A stretch of 64,000 bases of DNA from Streptomyces smaragdinus (GCF_009604385.1 NZ_WEGJ01000016.1:59991-123990), one strand, 5' to 3'; shown: positions 49,300 to 57,825, counted from the first letter of the stretch. Translations and numbers: made by a program. The notes: generated by a model from the letters alone, not told the origin.

Positions 49300-49764
49300 A
49301 TGCCGTCAATGGACACCTCGTGGTGGTGGGCGGCAGCGGCCGTCGTGGCGCTGGTGGTGGTCGCCGGGCTGGTCGACACCTGGGGGCGCCTGGGTGCCGG
49401 GCGCCGCCGGGCGGAGCGGGTACGCGCCGCGCCCCGGGGCGGGCCGAGGCCCGCCGTGCGGGAGGGGGAGATCTGGTGGGCCCGGGTGCCGTACGAGGAC
49501 CGCCCGGGGGCCAAGGACCGCCCCTGCCTGGTCCTCCGGGTGGACGGCGACACGGCCCTGGTCGCCCGGATCACCAGCCGCTTCCACCCCGAACGCCCCG
49601 GCGTGATCCCCCTGCCGCCCGGCTCGGTGGGCGACGCCAGGGGCCGCGCGAGCTTCCTGGACACCGGCGAACTGCGCGAGGTCGACCTCTGGGCCTTCCG
49701 CCGCCGCGCCGGCTCGGCCGACCCGGCGATCTGGGACCAGGTCCGGTACCTCGCGGAGGAGTGA
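49300..49764 (+). CDS. Membrane-anchored PemK/MazF-like protein without antitoxin
   Basis: The 154-residue protein has an N-terminal membrane helix (residues about 8-26, 'WWWAAAAVVALVVVAGLV') and a basic stretch. A PemK/MazF-type domain follows from about residue 52: 'REGEIWWARVPY', 'KDRPCLVLRVDGDTALVARITSR' and 'LREVDLWAFRR'. True PemK toxins are soluble and have a small antitoxin partner upstream; none is found here. It may therefore be a non-toxic or membrane-tethered relative. ATG at 49300 is used; ATG at 49309 is possible. Confidence 0.75.
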   Translation: MPSMDTSWWWAAAAVVALVVVAGLVDTWGRLGAGRRRAERVRAAPRGGPRPAVREGEIWWARVPYEDRPGAKDRPCLVLRVDGDTALVARITSRFHPERPGVIPLPPGSVGDARGRASFLDTGELREVDLWAFRRRAGSADPAIWDQVRYLAEE

Positions 49765-49782
49765 GCGGCCGGACACGCGAGC

Positions 49783-49819
49783 GCCGGGCGCGGGCCCCCG
49801 CAGGAGCCCCGCGCCCGGC
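49783..49819. terminator. Bidirectional terminator between PemK-like and peptide-binding genes
   Basis: GCCGGGCGCGGG/CCCGCGCCCGGC forms a 12-bp perfect stem with a 13-nt loop between two convergent stops (49764 and 49829). Confidence 0.8.
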
Positions 49820-49828
49820 GGCGCGGGG

Positions 49829-51400
49829 TTACTCGCGGGACAGCTCCCACACGCGCCAGGCACCCGTGGAGTCCAGCAGCTTCTCGCCGCCCAGGATGTG
49901 GTCCGTGGTGAGCGTGTAGTCCTTGCTCTGATACAGCGGCAGCAGCGGCAGGTCCTTGGCCACCTCGTCGTCGATCGCCGTGTTGTCCGACAGGGTCCGC
50001 GTCCGGGCGGAGACCTTCTCGGTGCGCTTGATCAGTTCGTTGACCTTGGGGCTGGAGTACCCGTTGTTGAACGTGTTGCCCTTGCCCACGACCGGGCTCA
50101 CGTACGTCCCCGGGTCCGGGAAGTCCGGCAGCCAGCCCACGGTGAAGGCGTCCGTCTTGCCGGCGTTGACCATGTCGAAGAAGTCGTCGCCCCGCGGGTC
50201 CAGCTCGACCTTGAACAGGTCGTTCTGCTCCAGCTGCTTGACCAGGACCTTCGTCTCCTCCTCGAAGCCCGCGTCCTTGCGGTACGCCAGCGTGAAGGTC
50301 ACCGGCGTCGCGATCCCGGCCTCGGCAAGGATCTTCTGGGCCTCGGCGGGATCGGTGCGCGGCAGCCGGTCGTAGAACGCCGTCGTGTGACCGGCGACAC
50401 CGGCCGGGATCAGGGAGTACAGCGGGTCGACGGTGCGGAAGTGCACATTACGGGCGATCGCCTGGCGGTCGACGAGGGCCGCGATGGCCTTCCGGATCGC
50501 CGGCGACTTCACGCGCGAGCCGTCCTTGACGTTGAAGACCATGTGCCGCACCGAGGAGCCCTTGAGCGCCGCGACGCGGACGTCCGACTCGGGGTTGTCC
50601 TCGATGTCCCGGTAGGCCTTGGCGGGCAGGTCACGGCTGACCGCGTCGAGGCCCCCGTCCTTCCACGCCGCGAGCAGCTTGTCCGGGGACTCGTAGTACT
50701 TGATCGTCACCGCGTCGTTCTGGACCTCAAAGGCGCCCTTGTAGTTCGCGTTGCGCTCCAGGACGGCCGACTTGCCCGCGTCGTAGCTCTTCAGCACGTA
50801 CGGTCCGGAACCGACGACGTCGTCGCCCTCCAGGGCCTTGCCGTCGGGGTACGCGTCCTTGTCCACGATCACGCCGGCGGCGCTGGCCAGCTTGTACGGC
50901 CAGGTGGCGTCGGGCGTGGCCAGATGGAAGACGACGACGGCGTCCCCCTCGGCCTCCACCGTGTCCAGGGTGCCGAGGACCGGCCAGGGACCGCCCTGCT
51001 TGTTCTTCTCGTAGTACGACCGCACCCGCTCGAACGAGAACTTCACGTCCTCGGCCGTGAGCTTGTCCCCGTTGGAGAACTTGAGGCCGTCACGCAGCTC
51101 ACAGCGGAAGGTCTTCAGCGTCTTGTCGTCGGTGAAACTGCACTCCTTCGCCGCGTCCGGAACGGGCGTGGAACCGGACGGCTCGAAGGTCATCAGGCCC
51201 TGGTGGAGCGTGCTGATGATCGCCCACGAGCCGGCGTCGTAGGCCGCGGACGGATCCAGCGAGGTCACGCTGTCCGTGGTGCCGACGACGATCGGGCCTG
51301 CCTCGTCTCCTTCACCGAACAGGCCGCCCGAACAGCCTGCCAGCAGGGATATGGCGACGGGCAGCGCCGCGAGACGGAGGAGTTGTCGCGAATACCGCAC
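49829..51400 (-). CDS. Peptide/solute-binding lipoprotein of an ABC importer (family 5)
   Basis: The 523-residue protein from GTG at 51400 has a lipoprotein signal ('LPVAISLLAGC') and the SBP family 5 pattern: 'GPIVVGTTDSVTSLDPSAAYD', 'KFSNGDKLTAEDVKFSFERV', 'AIRKAIAALVDRQAIA'. It captures oligopeptides or similar solutes. No permease or ATPase genes are adjacent, so its transport partners are elsewhere. The C-terminus '...DSTGAWRVWELSRE' is complete. Confidence 0.88.
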   Translation of the reverse strand: MRYSRQLLRLAALPVAISLLAGCSGGLFGEGDEAGPIVVGTTDSVTSLDPSAAYDAGSWAIISTLHQGLMTFEPSGSTPVPDAAKECSFTDDKTLKTFRCELRDGLKFSNGDKLTAEDVKFSFERVRSYYEKNKQGGPWPVLGTLDTVEAEGDAVVVFHLATPDATWPYKLASAAGVIVDKDAYPDGKALEGDDVVGSGPYVLKSYDAGKSAVLERNANYKGAFEVQNDAVTIKYYESPDKLLAAWKDGGLDAVSRDLPAKAYRDIEDNPESDVRVAALKGSSVRHMVFNVKDGSRVKSPAIRKAIAALVDRQAIARNVHFRTVDPLYSLIPAGVAGHTTAFYDRLPRTDPAEAQKILAEAGIATPVTFTLAYRKDAGFEEETKVLVKQLEQNDLFKVELDPRGDDFFDMVNAGKTDAFTVGWLPDFPDPGTYVSPVVGKGNTFNNGYSSPKVNELIKRTEKVSARTRTLSDNTAIDDEVAKDLPLLPLYQSKDYTLTTDHILGGEKLLDSTGAWRVWELSRE

Positions 51401-51581
51401 GGGTTCATGCCTTCCACGCACGCCAGCGTGTCGCTTGTCTGGACACGGGCGATCTGTCACCGAAGGTGGTGGACCGAAAGCCAATCACACAGCGTGGCGC
51501 CATAGTGAGGGCTTGGAGCAAAATTTCTCAACGGATGGGACACGACGGGGACACGGTCACTCGCTGTTTATCCTTGCCCAC

Positions 51582-52040
51582 ATGCTGACCCTCACCCAGG
51601 AGCTCTACGAGCAGATCGTGGCCCACGCCCGCGCCGACCACCCCGACGAGGCCTGCGGCGTCCTGGCCGGCCCGACGCCCGCCCCAAAGGACGGCCGGCC
51701 GCAGCGTTTCATCCCCATGCTGAACGCGGCCCGCTCCCCCACGTTCTACGAGTTCGACTCCCAGGACCTGCTGAAGCTCTACCGCGACCTCGACGACCGC
51801 GACGAGGAACCGGTGGTGATCTACCACTCGCACACGGCGACCGAGGCCTACCCCTCGCGCACCGACATCAGCTACGCGGGCGAGCCCGGCGCGCACTACG
51901 TTCTGGTCTCCACGGCCGAGTGCGGCAACGACGAGGGCCCCGTCTCCTTCCGCTCGTTCCGCATCGTGGACGGCGAGGTGACCGAGGAAGACGTGCGGAT
52001 CGTGGCTTCGTACGAGGCCGACGCCGATGTGCCCGTCTGA
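51582..52040 (+). CDS. mec: JAMM metallopeptidase Mec (acts on CysO-cysteine)
   Basis: The 152-residue protein has the JAMM zinc motif: Glu23 in 'HPDEACGVLAG' and H82-S-H84-x7-S92-x2-D95 ('YHSHTATEAYPSRTD'). In Mycobacterium tuberculosis Mec releases cysteine from the CysO carrier. In other actinobacteria such enzymes also trim extra residues after the carrier's Gly-Gly. cysO and cysM follow, with a leader-peptide ORF between. GGACACGG upstream gives a weak ribosome-binding site. Confidence 0.9.
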   Translation: MLTLTQELYEQIVAHARADHPDEACGVLAGPTPAPKDGRPQRFIPMLNAARSPTFYEFDSQDLLKLYRDLDDRDEEPVVIYHSHTATEAYPSRTDISYAGEPGAHYVLVSTAECGNDEGPVSFRSFRIVDGEVTEEDVRIVASYEADADVPV

Positions 52041-52088
52041 CCCGTCCACATGCTGGGACGGCGATCGAAGGCCGGCGCCGGGAATCGA

Positions 52089-52101
52089 TACGATGAATGC
52101 A
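52089..52101 (+). promoter_or_regulatory. -10 element placing the transcript start at the leader-peptide ATG
   Basis: TACGAT (52089-52094) ends 7 nt before the leader-peptide ATG at 52101, the usual distance to a transcript start. The mRNA would therefore be leaderless. No clear -35 is visible. Confidence 0.5.
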
Positions 52102-52217
52102 TGGTTGACGGCTGTGTGAAGGACGGGACGAAGGAGACGCCGGGCTCGCTGCTCGTGGCGCGTCTCCACGTCGACCTGTGCCGGCTGGCCAGCGCCATGT
52201 GTCCGGCGCGCCGCTGA
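52101..52217 (+). CDS. Cysteine-type leader peptide upstream of cysO-cysM
   Basis: A 38-codon ORF ends in 'ARLHVDLCRLASAMCPARR', matching the actinobacterial leader-peptide pattern (R-x-HVDL-x-R-xx-SA-x-C-P) found before sulfur and cysteine genes. It contains three Cys codons, two of them in the conserved tail. Ribosome stalling at Cys codons is thought to control the downstream genes by attenuation; leaderless Cys-rich uORFs in mycobacteria behave this way. A start further inside is possible. The ORF ends 91 bp before cysO. Confidence 0.75.
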   Translation: MVDGCVKDGTKETPGSLLVARLHVDLCRLASAMCPARR

Positions 52218-52308
52218 CCGTCGTCCCCGTCCGCCCGTTCCCGCTTCCCGTTTCATCCGCTTCCGTACGCGCCGTACGCGAGCCCCCACCCCCGTCTGGA
52301 GCCGTGCC

Positions 52309-52584
52309 ATGGCCATCGAGGTCCGCATCCCGACCATCCTGCGCAGTTACACCGACGGCGAGAAAGCCGTCTCCGGTGAGGGCCAGACCCTCGCCGAGCT
52401 GATCGCCGACCTGGAGTCCCGGCACACGGGCATCCGTGAGCGGCTGATGGACGGCGAGGAGCTGCGCCGCTTCGTCAACGTCTATCTGAACGACGAGGAC
52501 GTCCGCTTCCTGGAGGGCATCTCCACCAAGCTGGCCGACGGCGACAGCGTGACGATCCTTCCCGCGGTCGCCGGTGGGGCCTGA
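52309..52584 (+). CDS. cysO: Sulfur carrier protein CysO (MoaD/ThiS family)
   Basis: The 91-residue ubiquitin-fold protein has 'IEVRIPTILRSYTDGEKAV', 'GVNDVRFLEG'-type end region ('YLNDEDVRFLEGISTKL') and the C-terminus 'VTILPAVAGGA'. The Gly-Gly carries the thiocarboxylate that gives sulfide to CysM. An extra Ala follows the Gly-Gly, so it must be removed, probably by Mec, before activation. The stop overlaps cysM (TGATG). Confidence 0.92.
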   Translation: MAIEVRIPTILRSYTDGEKAVSGEGQTLAELIADLESRHTGIRERLMDGEELRRFVNVYLNDEDVRFLEGISTKLADGDSVTILPAVAGGA

Positions 52585-53534
52585 TGCGTTACGACACCCC
52601 CCTGGCCGCGGTCGGCAACACCCCGCTGGTGCGGCTACCGCGGCTCTCGCCGTCCCCGGACGTGCGGATCTGGGCGAAGCTCGAGGACCGTAACCCCACG
52701 GGGTCGGTCAAGGACCGGCCCGCGCTGTTCATGATCGAGCAGGCGGAGAAGGACGGGCGGCTCACCCCTGGGTGCACGATCCTGGAGCCCACCTCGGGCA
52801 ACACCGGCATCTCCCTGGCGATGGCGGCTCGGCTCAAGGGCTACCGCATCGTCTGCGTGATGCCGGAGAACACCTCCGAGGAGCGGCGGCAGCTGCTGGC
52901 CATGTGGGGCGCGGAGATCATCTCTTCCCCGGCCGCCGGTGGGTCCAACACCGCCGTGCGGGTCGCCAAGGAGCTGGCGGCCGAGCACCCCGACTGGGTG
53001 ATGCTCTACCAGTACGGCAACCCGGACAACGCGGGCGCCCACTACGCCACCACCGGGCCGGAGATCCTGGCGGACCTCCCCTCGATCACCCACTTCGTCG
53101 CGGGCCTGGGCACCACGGGCACCCTGATGGGCGCGGGCCGCTATCTGCGTGAGCACCGCCCGGACATCCAGATCGTGGCCGCCGAGCCGCGCTACGACGA
53201 CCTGGTCTACGGCCTGCGCAACCTCGACGAGGGCTTCGTCCCCGAGCTGTACGACGCCTCGGTGCTGACCACCCGGTTCTCGGTGGGCTCCGAGGACGCG
53301 GTGACCCGCACCCGCGAGCTGCTCCAGCAGGAGGGCATCTTCGCCGGCGTCTCCACCGGCGCGGCCCTGCACGCGGCGATCGGCGTGGGCCGCAAGTCGG
53401 TCCGCGCGGGCACCCCGGCGGACATCGCGTTCGTCGTCGCGGACGGCGGCTGGAAGTACCTCTCCACGGGCATCTACACGGCGGCCTCCACGGAGGACGC
53501 GGTGGCGGCCCTGCACGGCCAGCTCTGGGCGTAA
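52584..53534 (+). CDS. cysM: CysO-dependent O-phosphoserine sulfhydrylase CysM
   Basis: The 316-residue PLP enzyme has the cofactor Lys43 in 'NPTGSVKDRPA', 'PTSGNTGISLAMAA' and a C-terminal 'GQLWA' matching the M. tuberculosis CysM tail. 'YGLRNLDEGFVPELYD' carries the Arg that binds O-phosphoserine in that enzyme. It therefore probably uses O-phosphoserine and CysO-thiocarboxylate to make cysteine, a pathway resistant to oxidants. It is coupled to cysO by a 1-bp overlap. Confidence 0.93.
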   Translation: MRYDTPLAAVGNTPLVRLPRLSPSPDVRIWAKLEDRNPTGSVKDRPALFMIEQAEKDGRLTPGCTILEPTSGNTGISLAMAARLKGYRIVCVMPENTSEERRQLLAMWGAEIISSPAAGGSNTAVRVAKELAAEHPDWVMLYQYGNPDNAGAHYATTGPEILADLPSITHFVAGLGTTGTLMGAGRYLREHRPDIQIVAAEPRYDDLVYGLRNLDEGFVPELYDASVLTTRFSVGSEDAVTRTRELLQQEGIFAGVSTGAALHAAIGVGRKSVRAGTPADIAFVVADGGWKYLSTGIYTAASTEDAVAALHGQLWA

Positions 53535-53577
53535 CGCCCCGGACACCGGGCGGGCGCCCGCCCTTGCGGTGGGGGCC

Positions 53578-53666
53578 GGGGACGGTCCGCAGCAGCGGCT
53601 CCGCTAGAGGTGGAGACCTGGTCTCGGTGCCGGGCCACGCTCCCGCCGCTGCTGCGGACCGTCCCC
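53578..53666. repeat. 22-bp perfect inverted repeat between cysM and permease
   Basis: 53578-53599 (GGGGACGGTCCGCAGCAGCGGC) is the exact reverse complement of 53645-53666, with a 45-nt loop that contains a smaller GAGACC-T-GGTCTC hairpin. It lies between convergent genes, so it may be a terminator for both; the arms are longer than usual. Confidence 0.75.
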
Positions 53667-53784
53667 TCGTTGCGTCGGCGGGTGGCGGTTGGGTGCGGGT
53701 GGCCACCGCACGGTGCACAGGAAGGCCCGGCCCTCCAGCCCCGAGGGGCGGCGGAGGACCGGGCCTCTCAGCGCAGGCGGACGG

Positions 53785-55200
53785 TCAGTCCGCGTACGAC
53801 GGCTCCAGCGCCTCCTTGGGGGCCTTGGCCTTGACGAACGACCAGCCGACGCCCAGCAGCACCGCCCAGCCCGCCCCCACGTACAGGGACACCCGCGCGT
53901 CCGCGTCCAGCGCGATCATCACGGTGACGAACAGCAGGAACAGCAGCGCGATCCAGCTGCACACCGACCCGCCCGGAGCCGGGAAAGACGACGCCGGCAG
54001 CCGCCCGGCGACCACGGCCTTCCGGTAGCGGATATGGCTGACGAGGATCATCATCCAGGTCCAGATACCGGCCGCGGTGGCCACCGACATCACGTACCCG
54101 AAGGCCTTCTCCGGCACCAGGTAGTTGAGGACCACGCCGATCCCCATCACCGCGACGGACAGCGCGATCCCGATGGCCGGCGTCTTACGCGTGCTCAGCC
54201 GGCCCAGCGACTTCGGGGCCTCGCCGTTGGACGCGAGGTCCCGGAGCATGCGGCCCGTGGAGTACATGCCGGAGTTGCAGGAGGACAGGGCGGCGGTCAG
54301 GACCACGAAGTTGACGATGCCGGCTGCGAGGGGGATGCCGATCTTGCCGAAGGCGGCTACGAACGGGGAGACGCCTGCCTCGAACTCGGTCCACTGGACG
54401 ACCGACAGGATGACGATCAGCGCGCCGACGTAGAAGACGACGATTCGCCAGGGCAGCGTGTTGATGGCCCGCGGCAGCGTCTTCTCCGGGTTCTCGGACT
54501 CGCCGGCGGTCACGCCGACCAGTTCGACCGCCAGGTAGGCGAACATCACGCCCTGCAGTGTCATCAGGCTGGATCCGACGCCCTTGGGGAAGATCCCGTC
54601 GTGGCTCCACAGATGGCTGACCGTGGCCGTGTCGCCTGCCTGGGAGAAGCCGAGGGTCAGTACGCCGACGCCGATGACGATCATGCCGATGATTGCCGTG
54701 ACCTTGACCATCGAGAACCAGAACTCCAGCTCGCCGAAGATCTTCACGGAGATCAGGTTCACGCCGAAGAGCACCACCAGGAAGGTGAGCGCGCTGGCCC
54801 ACTGCGGCACGTCGGGGAACCAGTAGTGCATGTAGATCGCGGCCGCGGTGAGCTCGGTCATGCCGGTCACCGCCCACATCAGCCAGTACGTCCAGCCGGT
54901 GACGAAGCCGAAGAACGGGCCGAGGAACTCCCTCGCGTACTCGGCGAAGGAGCCGGAGACGGGGCGGTACAGGAGCAGTTCGCCCAGCGCCCGCATGATG
55001 AAGAAGATGATCACGCCGGCGAGGGCGTACATCAGGATGAGGGAGGGGCCGGCCTTCTCGATGTTCGCGCCGGCACCCAGGAAGAGTCCGACGCCGATGG
55101 CACCGCCTATGGCGATCATCTGCACCTGACGGCTTCCCAGACCGCGCTCGTAGCCTTCCTCGGTGGCGGTGACGCCCTCCCGGGCCTGCATTGAGCTCAT
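53785..55200 (-). CDS. APC-family amino acid permease
   Basis: The 471-residue protein has about 12 transmembrane helices. The N-terminal 'RGLGSRQVQMIAIGGAIGVGLFLGAG' is the amino-acid:proton symporter signature (AAP/GabP-LysP branch), followed by 'GPFFGFVTGWTYWLMW' and 'PEKTLPRAINTLPWRI'. It imports an amino acid such as GABA, aromatic or basic residues; which cannot be read. It is a single gene. Confidence 0.9.
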   Translation of the reverse strand: MSSMQAREGVTATEEGYERGLGSRQVQMIAIGGAIGVGLFLGAGANIEKAGPSLILMYALAGVIIFFIMRALGELLLYRPVSGSFAEYAREFLGPFFGFVTGWTYWLMWAVTGMTELTAAAIYMHYWFPDVPQWASALTFLVVLFGVNLISVKIFGELEFWFSMVKVTAIIGMIVIGVGVLTLGFSQAGDTATVSHLWSHDGIFPKGVGSSLMTLQGVMFAYLAVELVGVTAGESENPEKTLPRAINTLPWRIVVFYVGALIVILSVVQWTEFEAGVSPFVAAFGKIGIPLAAGIVNFVVLTAALSSCNSGMYSTGRMLRDLASNGEAPKSLGRLSTRKTPAIGIALSVAVMGIGVVLNYLVPEKAFGYVMSVATAAGIWTWMMILVSHIRYRKAVVAGRLPASSFPAPGGSVCSWIALLFLLFVTVMIALDADARVSLYVGAGWAVLLGVGWSFVKAKAPKEALEPSYAD

Positions 55201-55441
55201 GTGTATCTGCGCCTTTCCGCGACCGGCCCGGGAGCGCCGGACCGGTCCGCCATCCCCCCGGATGGATGCGAACGAGCGAAAGGTCTACCACGCAAAACGG
55301 TGGTCCTTCGTGAGGCGCTTCACACGACAAAAGGGACTGATCGCCCGCAGTGCGGCATGGCGGAACTCCTGTTGTGTGTTCGTTATCCGAACATGAGGTT
55401 CCGCTGAGGTTGGCGTAAGGGGGAAAACCGCCGGTCGCCGA

Positions 55442-56053
55442 CTACCCCAGCAACGTCTCGATGAGCGACTCCTGCAGTCCCCCGAGCCACAGATACGCCA
55501 TCACCATCGGCTTGCGATCGTCGGAATCCGGCAGGTGATACAGCACGTCCGTGTCGCTGTCGTCCCGGATCTCCAGCCGTGCCCCGATGGCCAGCCGCAG
55601 GTCGTTCAGTCCGCCCAGCCACTGTTGCGACTCCTGCGGGCCGAGCTTGAGCACGCCCCCGCCCTCGCCCTGCACGGACATCGAGTCCAGCGTCCGTACG
55701 ATCGCCAGCGCGCTCTCCCGCTTGCCCGCCCGCAGATCGTTCTCCGTGAACCGGCGGAACTCCGCCGCCGCGGCCTCCTGCTCCGCCCGCGCCGCCTCGT
55801 CCGCCGGCGGCTTCCCGGGGTCGCCGTAGGCGTCCGGGAAGAGGCGGGCCAGGGCCGGGTCGGAGGGGGGCTCGCTGGGGCCCTCCGCGAAGAGCGCGTC
55901 CAGCGGGTCCAGGGGGGCCTGGCCGGCCGGCTCGTCGCCGGGGCCGATCAGCTCCAGCAGCTGCACCGCGAGCGAGCGCAGGATCGAGATCTCGACCTCG
56001 TCGAGGGCGACGGCGGCACCGCCGCCGGGAACGGCTTCGAAGTGGGATGTCAT
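55442..56053 (-). CDS. DUF2017 protein encoded with ClpS
   Basis: The 203-residue protein is mostly helical, with a central low-complexity acidic/Pro-rich region (about 45-85) and 'DNDLRAGKRESALAIVRTLD'-like and 'YLWLGGLQESLIETL' segments typical of DUF2017. The family is almost always next to clpS in actinobacteria, as here, with a TGATG overlap. A role in ClpS-dependent proteolysis is inferred from that only. Confidence 0.85.
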   Translation of the reverse strand: MTSHFEAVPGGGAAVALDEVEISILRSLAVQLLELIGPGDEPAGQAPLDPLDALFAEGPSEPPSDPALARLFPDAYGDPGKPPADEAARAEQEAAAAEFRRFTENDLRAGKRESALAIVRTLDSMSVQGEGGGVLKLGPQESQQWLGGLNDLRLAIGARLEIRDDSDTDVLYHLPDSDDRKPMVMAYLWLGGLQESLIETLLG

Positions 56054-56361
56054 CAGCGGTCCTGGGAGAGCGTGGCCCACAGGCCGTATCCGTGCATGGC
56101 CTGGACGTCGCGCTCCATCTCCTCGCGGGTCCCGCTGGAGACGATCGCCCGCCCCTTGGTGTGTACGTCCATCATCAACTTGCGCGCCTTGTCCTTGGGA
56201 TAGCCGAAGTAGGCCTGGAAGACGTAGGTCACGTAGCTCATGAGATTGACCGGGTCGTTGTGCACGATCGTCACCCAGGGCACGTCCGGTTCCGGGACGG
56301 CGGCCGGGCTCTCGGCCTCGAGGGTCTCCGAGCGCTCGATCTCGGTGGGCGCGACACTCAC
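56053..56361 (-). CDS. clpS: ATP-dependent Clp protease adaptor ClpS
   Basis: The 102-residue protein has the ClpS core: 'PWVTIVHNDPVNLMSYVTYVFQAYFG' and 'KARKLMMDVHTKGRAIVSSG', including the N-end binding Asp-Pro and Met residues. It delivers N-degron substrates to ClpCP. The GTG at 56361 has GAGGGG upstream; an upstream in-frame extension lacks support. An ATG-coupled DUF2017 gene follows. Confidence 0.93.
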   Translation of the reverse strand: MSVAPTEIERSETLEAESPAAVPEPDVPWVTIVHNDPVNLMSYVTYVFQAYFGYPKDKARKLMMDVHTKGRAIVSSGTREEMERDVQAMHGYGLWATLSQDR

Positions 56362-56466
56362 CTGTTGCCCCTCATTCGCGTTGCCTGCGGCCGTCACCCC
56401 CCATGCTGCCACTGTGGGGCGGGTCACAGCCATTCGGCCGGGCGTTCCGGCCCCGCCGCGCTGAAA

Positions 56467-56503
56467 TCGTCAGTCTGACGAGAATGCGCTATGATGCTGT
56501 GCA
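56467..56503 (+). promoter_or_regulatory. pncB promoter with overlapping palindrome, leaderless start
   Basis: TATGAT (56490-56495) ends 7 nt before ATG at 56503, implying a leaderless mRNA. TCGTCAG-T-CTGACGA (56467-56481), a perfect 15-bp inverted repeat, covers the -35 position and so could bind a repressor of NAD salvage genes. Confidence 0.6.
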
Positions 56504-57825
56504 TGACGGATCTGAGGCTGCCTGTCACCGTCCCTTCGACGGCGCTCTTCACCGACCAGTACGAGCTCACGATGGTCCAGGCCGCGCTGCGCGCCGGCAC
56601 CGCGGACCGCCGCTGCGTGTTCGAGTGCTTCACGCGCCGGCTGCCCGAGGGCCGCCGGTACGGCGTGGTGGCCGGCACCGGACGGGTGCTGGACGCGCTG
56701 GAGAGCTTCCGCTTCGACGAGCGGGTCATCGAGTTCCTGCGGCACGGGGCGGTGGTCGACGAGCCGACGCTCGAGTGGCTCGCGTCGTACCGCTTCACCG
56801 GCGATGTCTGGGGCTATCCCGAGGGCGAGGTGTACTTCCCGGGGTCGCCGGTCCTGCGGGTGGAGGGCACGTTCGCCGAGTGCGTGCTGCTGGAGACCGT
56901 GATCCTGTCGATCATGAACCACGACTCCGCGATCGCCGCCGCCGCGTCCCGGATGTCGGTGGCCGCGGGCGGGCGGCCGCTGATCGAGATGGGCGCCCGC
57001 CGCACCCACGAGCTGTCCGCGGTGGCGGCGGCCCGCGCGGCGTACGTCGGCGGCTTCTCGAAGACGTCCGACCTGGCGGCGGGCTTCCGCTACGGCATCC
57101 CCACCACCGGCACGGCGGCGCACGCGTTCACGCTGCTGCACGACAGCGAGCGGGACGCCTTCACGGCGCAGGTGGAGTCGATGGGCAGCGGGACGACGCT
57201 GCTGGTCGACACGTACGACGTGAAGGAGGCCGTGCGGACGGCGGTCGAGGTCGCGGGGCCGGAGCTGGGCGCGGTGCGGCTGGACTCCGGGGATCTGCTG
57301 CTGATGGCCCACCGGGTGCGCCAGCAGCTGGACGAGCTGGGCGCGAAGGAGACCCGGATCGTGGTCACCAGCGACCTCGACGAGTACGCCATCGCCTCGC
57401 TCGCGGCGGCCCCCGTGGACGCGTACGGCGTGGGCACCCAGCTGGTCACCGGCAGCGGTCACCCCACCTGCTCCATGGTCTACAAGCTGGTCGCCCGGGC
57501 CCGGTCCGCCGATCCGGCCGCCGAGCTGGAGCCGGTGGCCAAGAAGTCCACCGGCGGCAAGGCGTCGGTCGGCGGGCGCAAGTGGGCGGCGCGCCGGCTG
57601 GACGAGGACGGCTTCGCCCAGACGGAGGTCATCGGCTCCGGGCCGGTCCCGCCGGACCTGGTGGACCGGCAGCTGCTGGTGGAGCTGGTGCGCGGCGGGA
57701 AGGTCGTCGGGCGGGAGCCGCTGGACGTGGCGCGCGCCCGGCACGTGGAGGCCCGCGCGGGCCTCCCCCTTTCGGCCACCCAGCTGTCGCGCGGCGAGGC
57801 CGTACTGGCTACGCAGTACGTATGA
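56503..57825 (+). CDS. pncB: Nicotinate phosphoribosyltransferase
   Basis: The 440-residue enzyme has the NAPRTase pattern: 'TDQYELTMVQAAL' near the start, 'RRLPEGRRYGVVAG', 'EMGARRTHE' and 'VDTYDVKEAVRTAVEV', 'VRLDSGDL'. It makes nicotinate mononucleotide from nicotinate and PRPP in NAD salvage. The start 56503 fits a leaderless transcript; 56491 is the other choice. pncA follows 120 bp downstream, so the two supply sequential steps. Confidence 0.93.
   Translation: MTDLRLPVTVPSTALFTDQYELTMVQAALRAGTADRRCVFECFTRRLPEGRRYGVVAGTGRVLDALESFRFDERVIEFLRHGAVVDEPTLEWLASYRFTGDVWGYPEGEVYFPGSPVLRVEGTFAECVLLETVILSIMNHDSAIAAAASRMSVAAGGRPLIEMGARRTHELSAVAAARAAYVGGFSKTSDLAAGFRYGIPTTGTAAHAFTLLHDSERDAFTAQVESMGSGTTLLVDTYDVKEAVRTAVEVAGPELGAVRLDSGDLLLMAHRVRQQLDELGAKETRIVVTSDLDEYAIASLAAAPVDAYGVGTQLVTGSGHPTCSMVYKLVARARSADPAAELEPVAKKSTGGKASVGGRKWAARRLDEDGFAQTEVIGSGPVPPDLVDRQLLVELVRGGKVVGREPLDVARARHVEARAGLPLSATQLSRGEAVLATQYV

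Noticed and set aside
49300..49764. Complete toxin-antitoxin module
   Set aside because: No antitoxin ORF is visible upstream or downstream.
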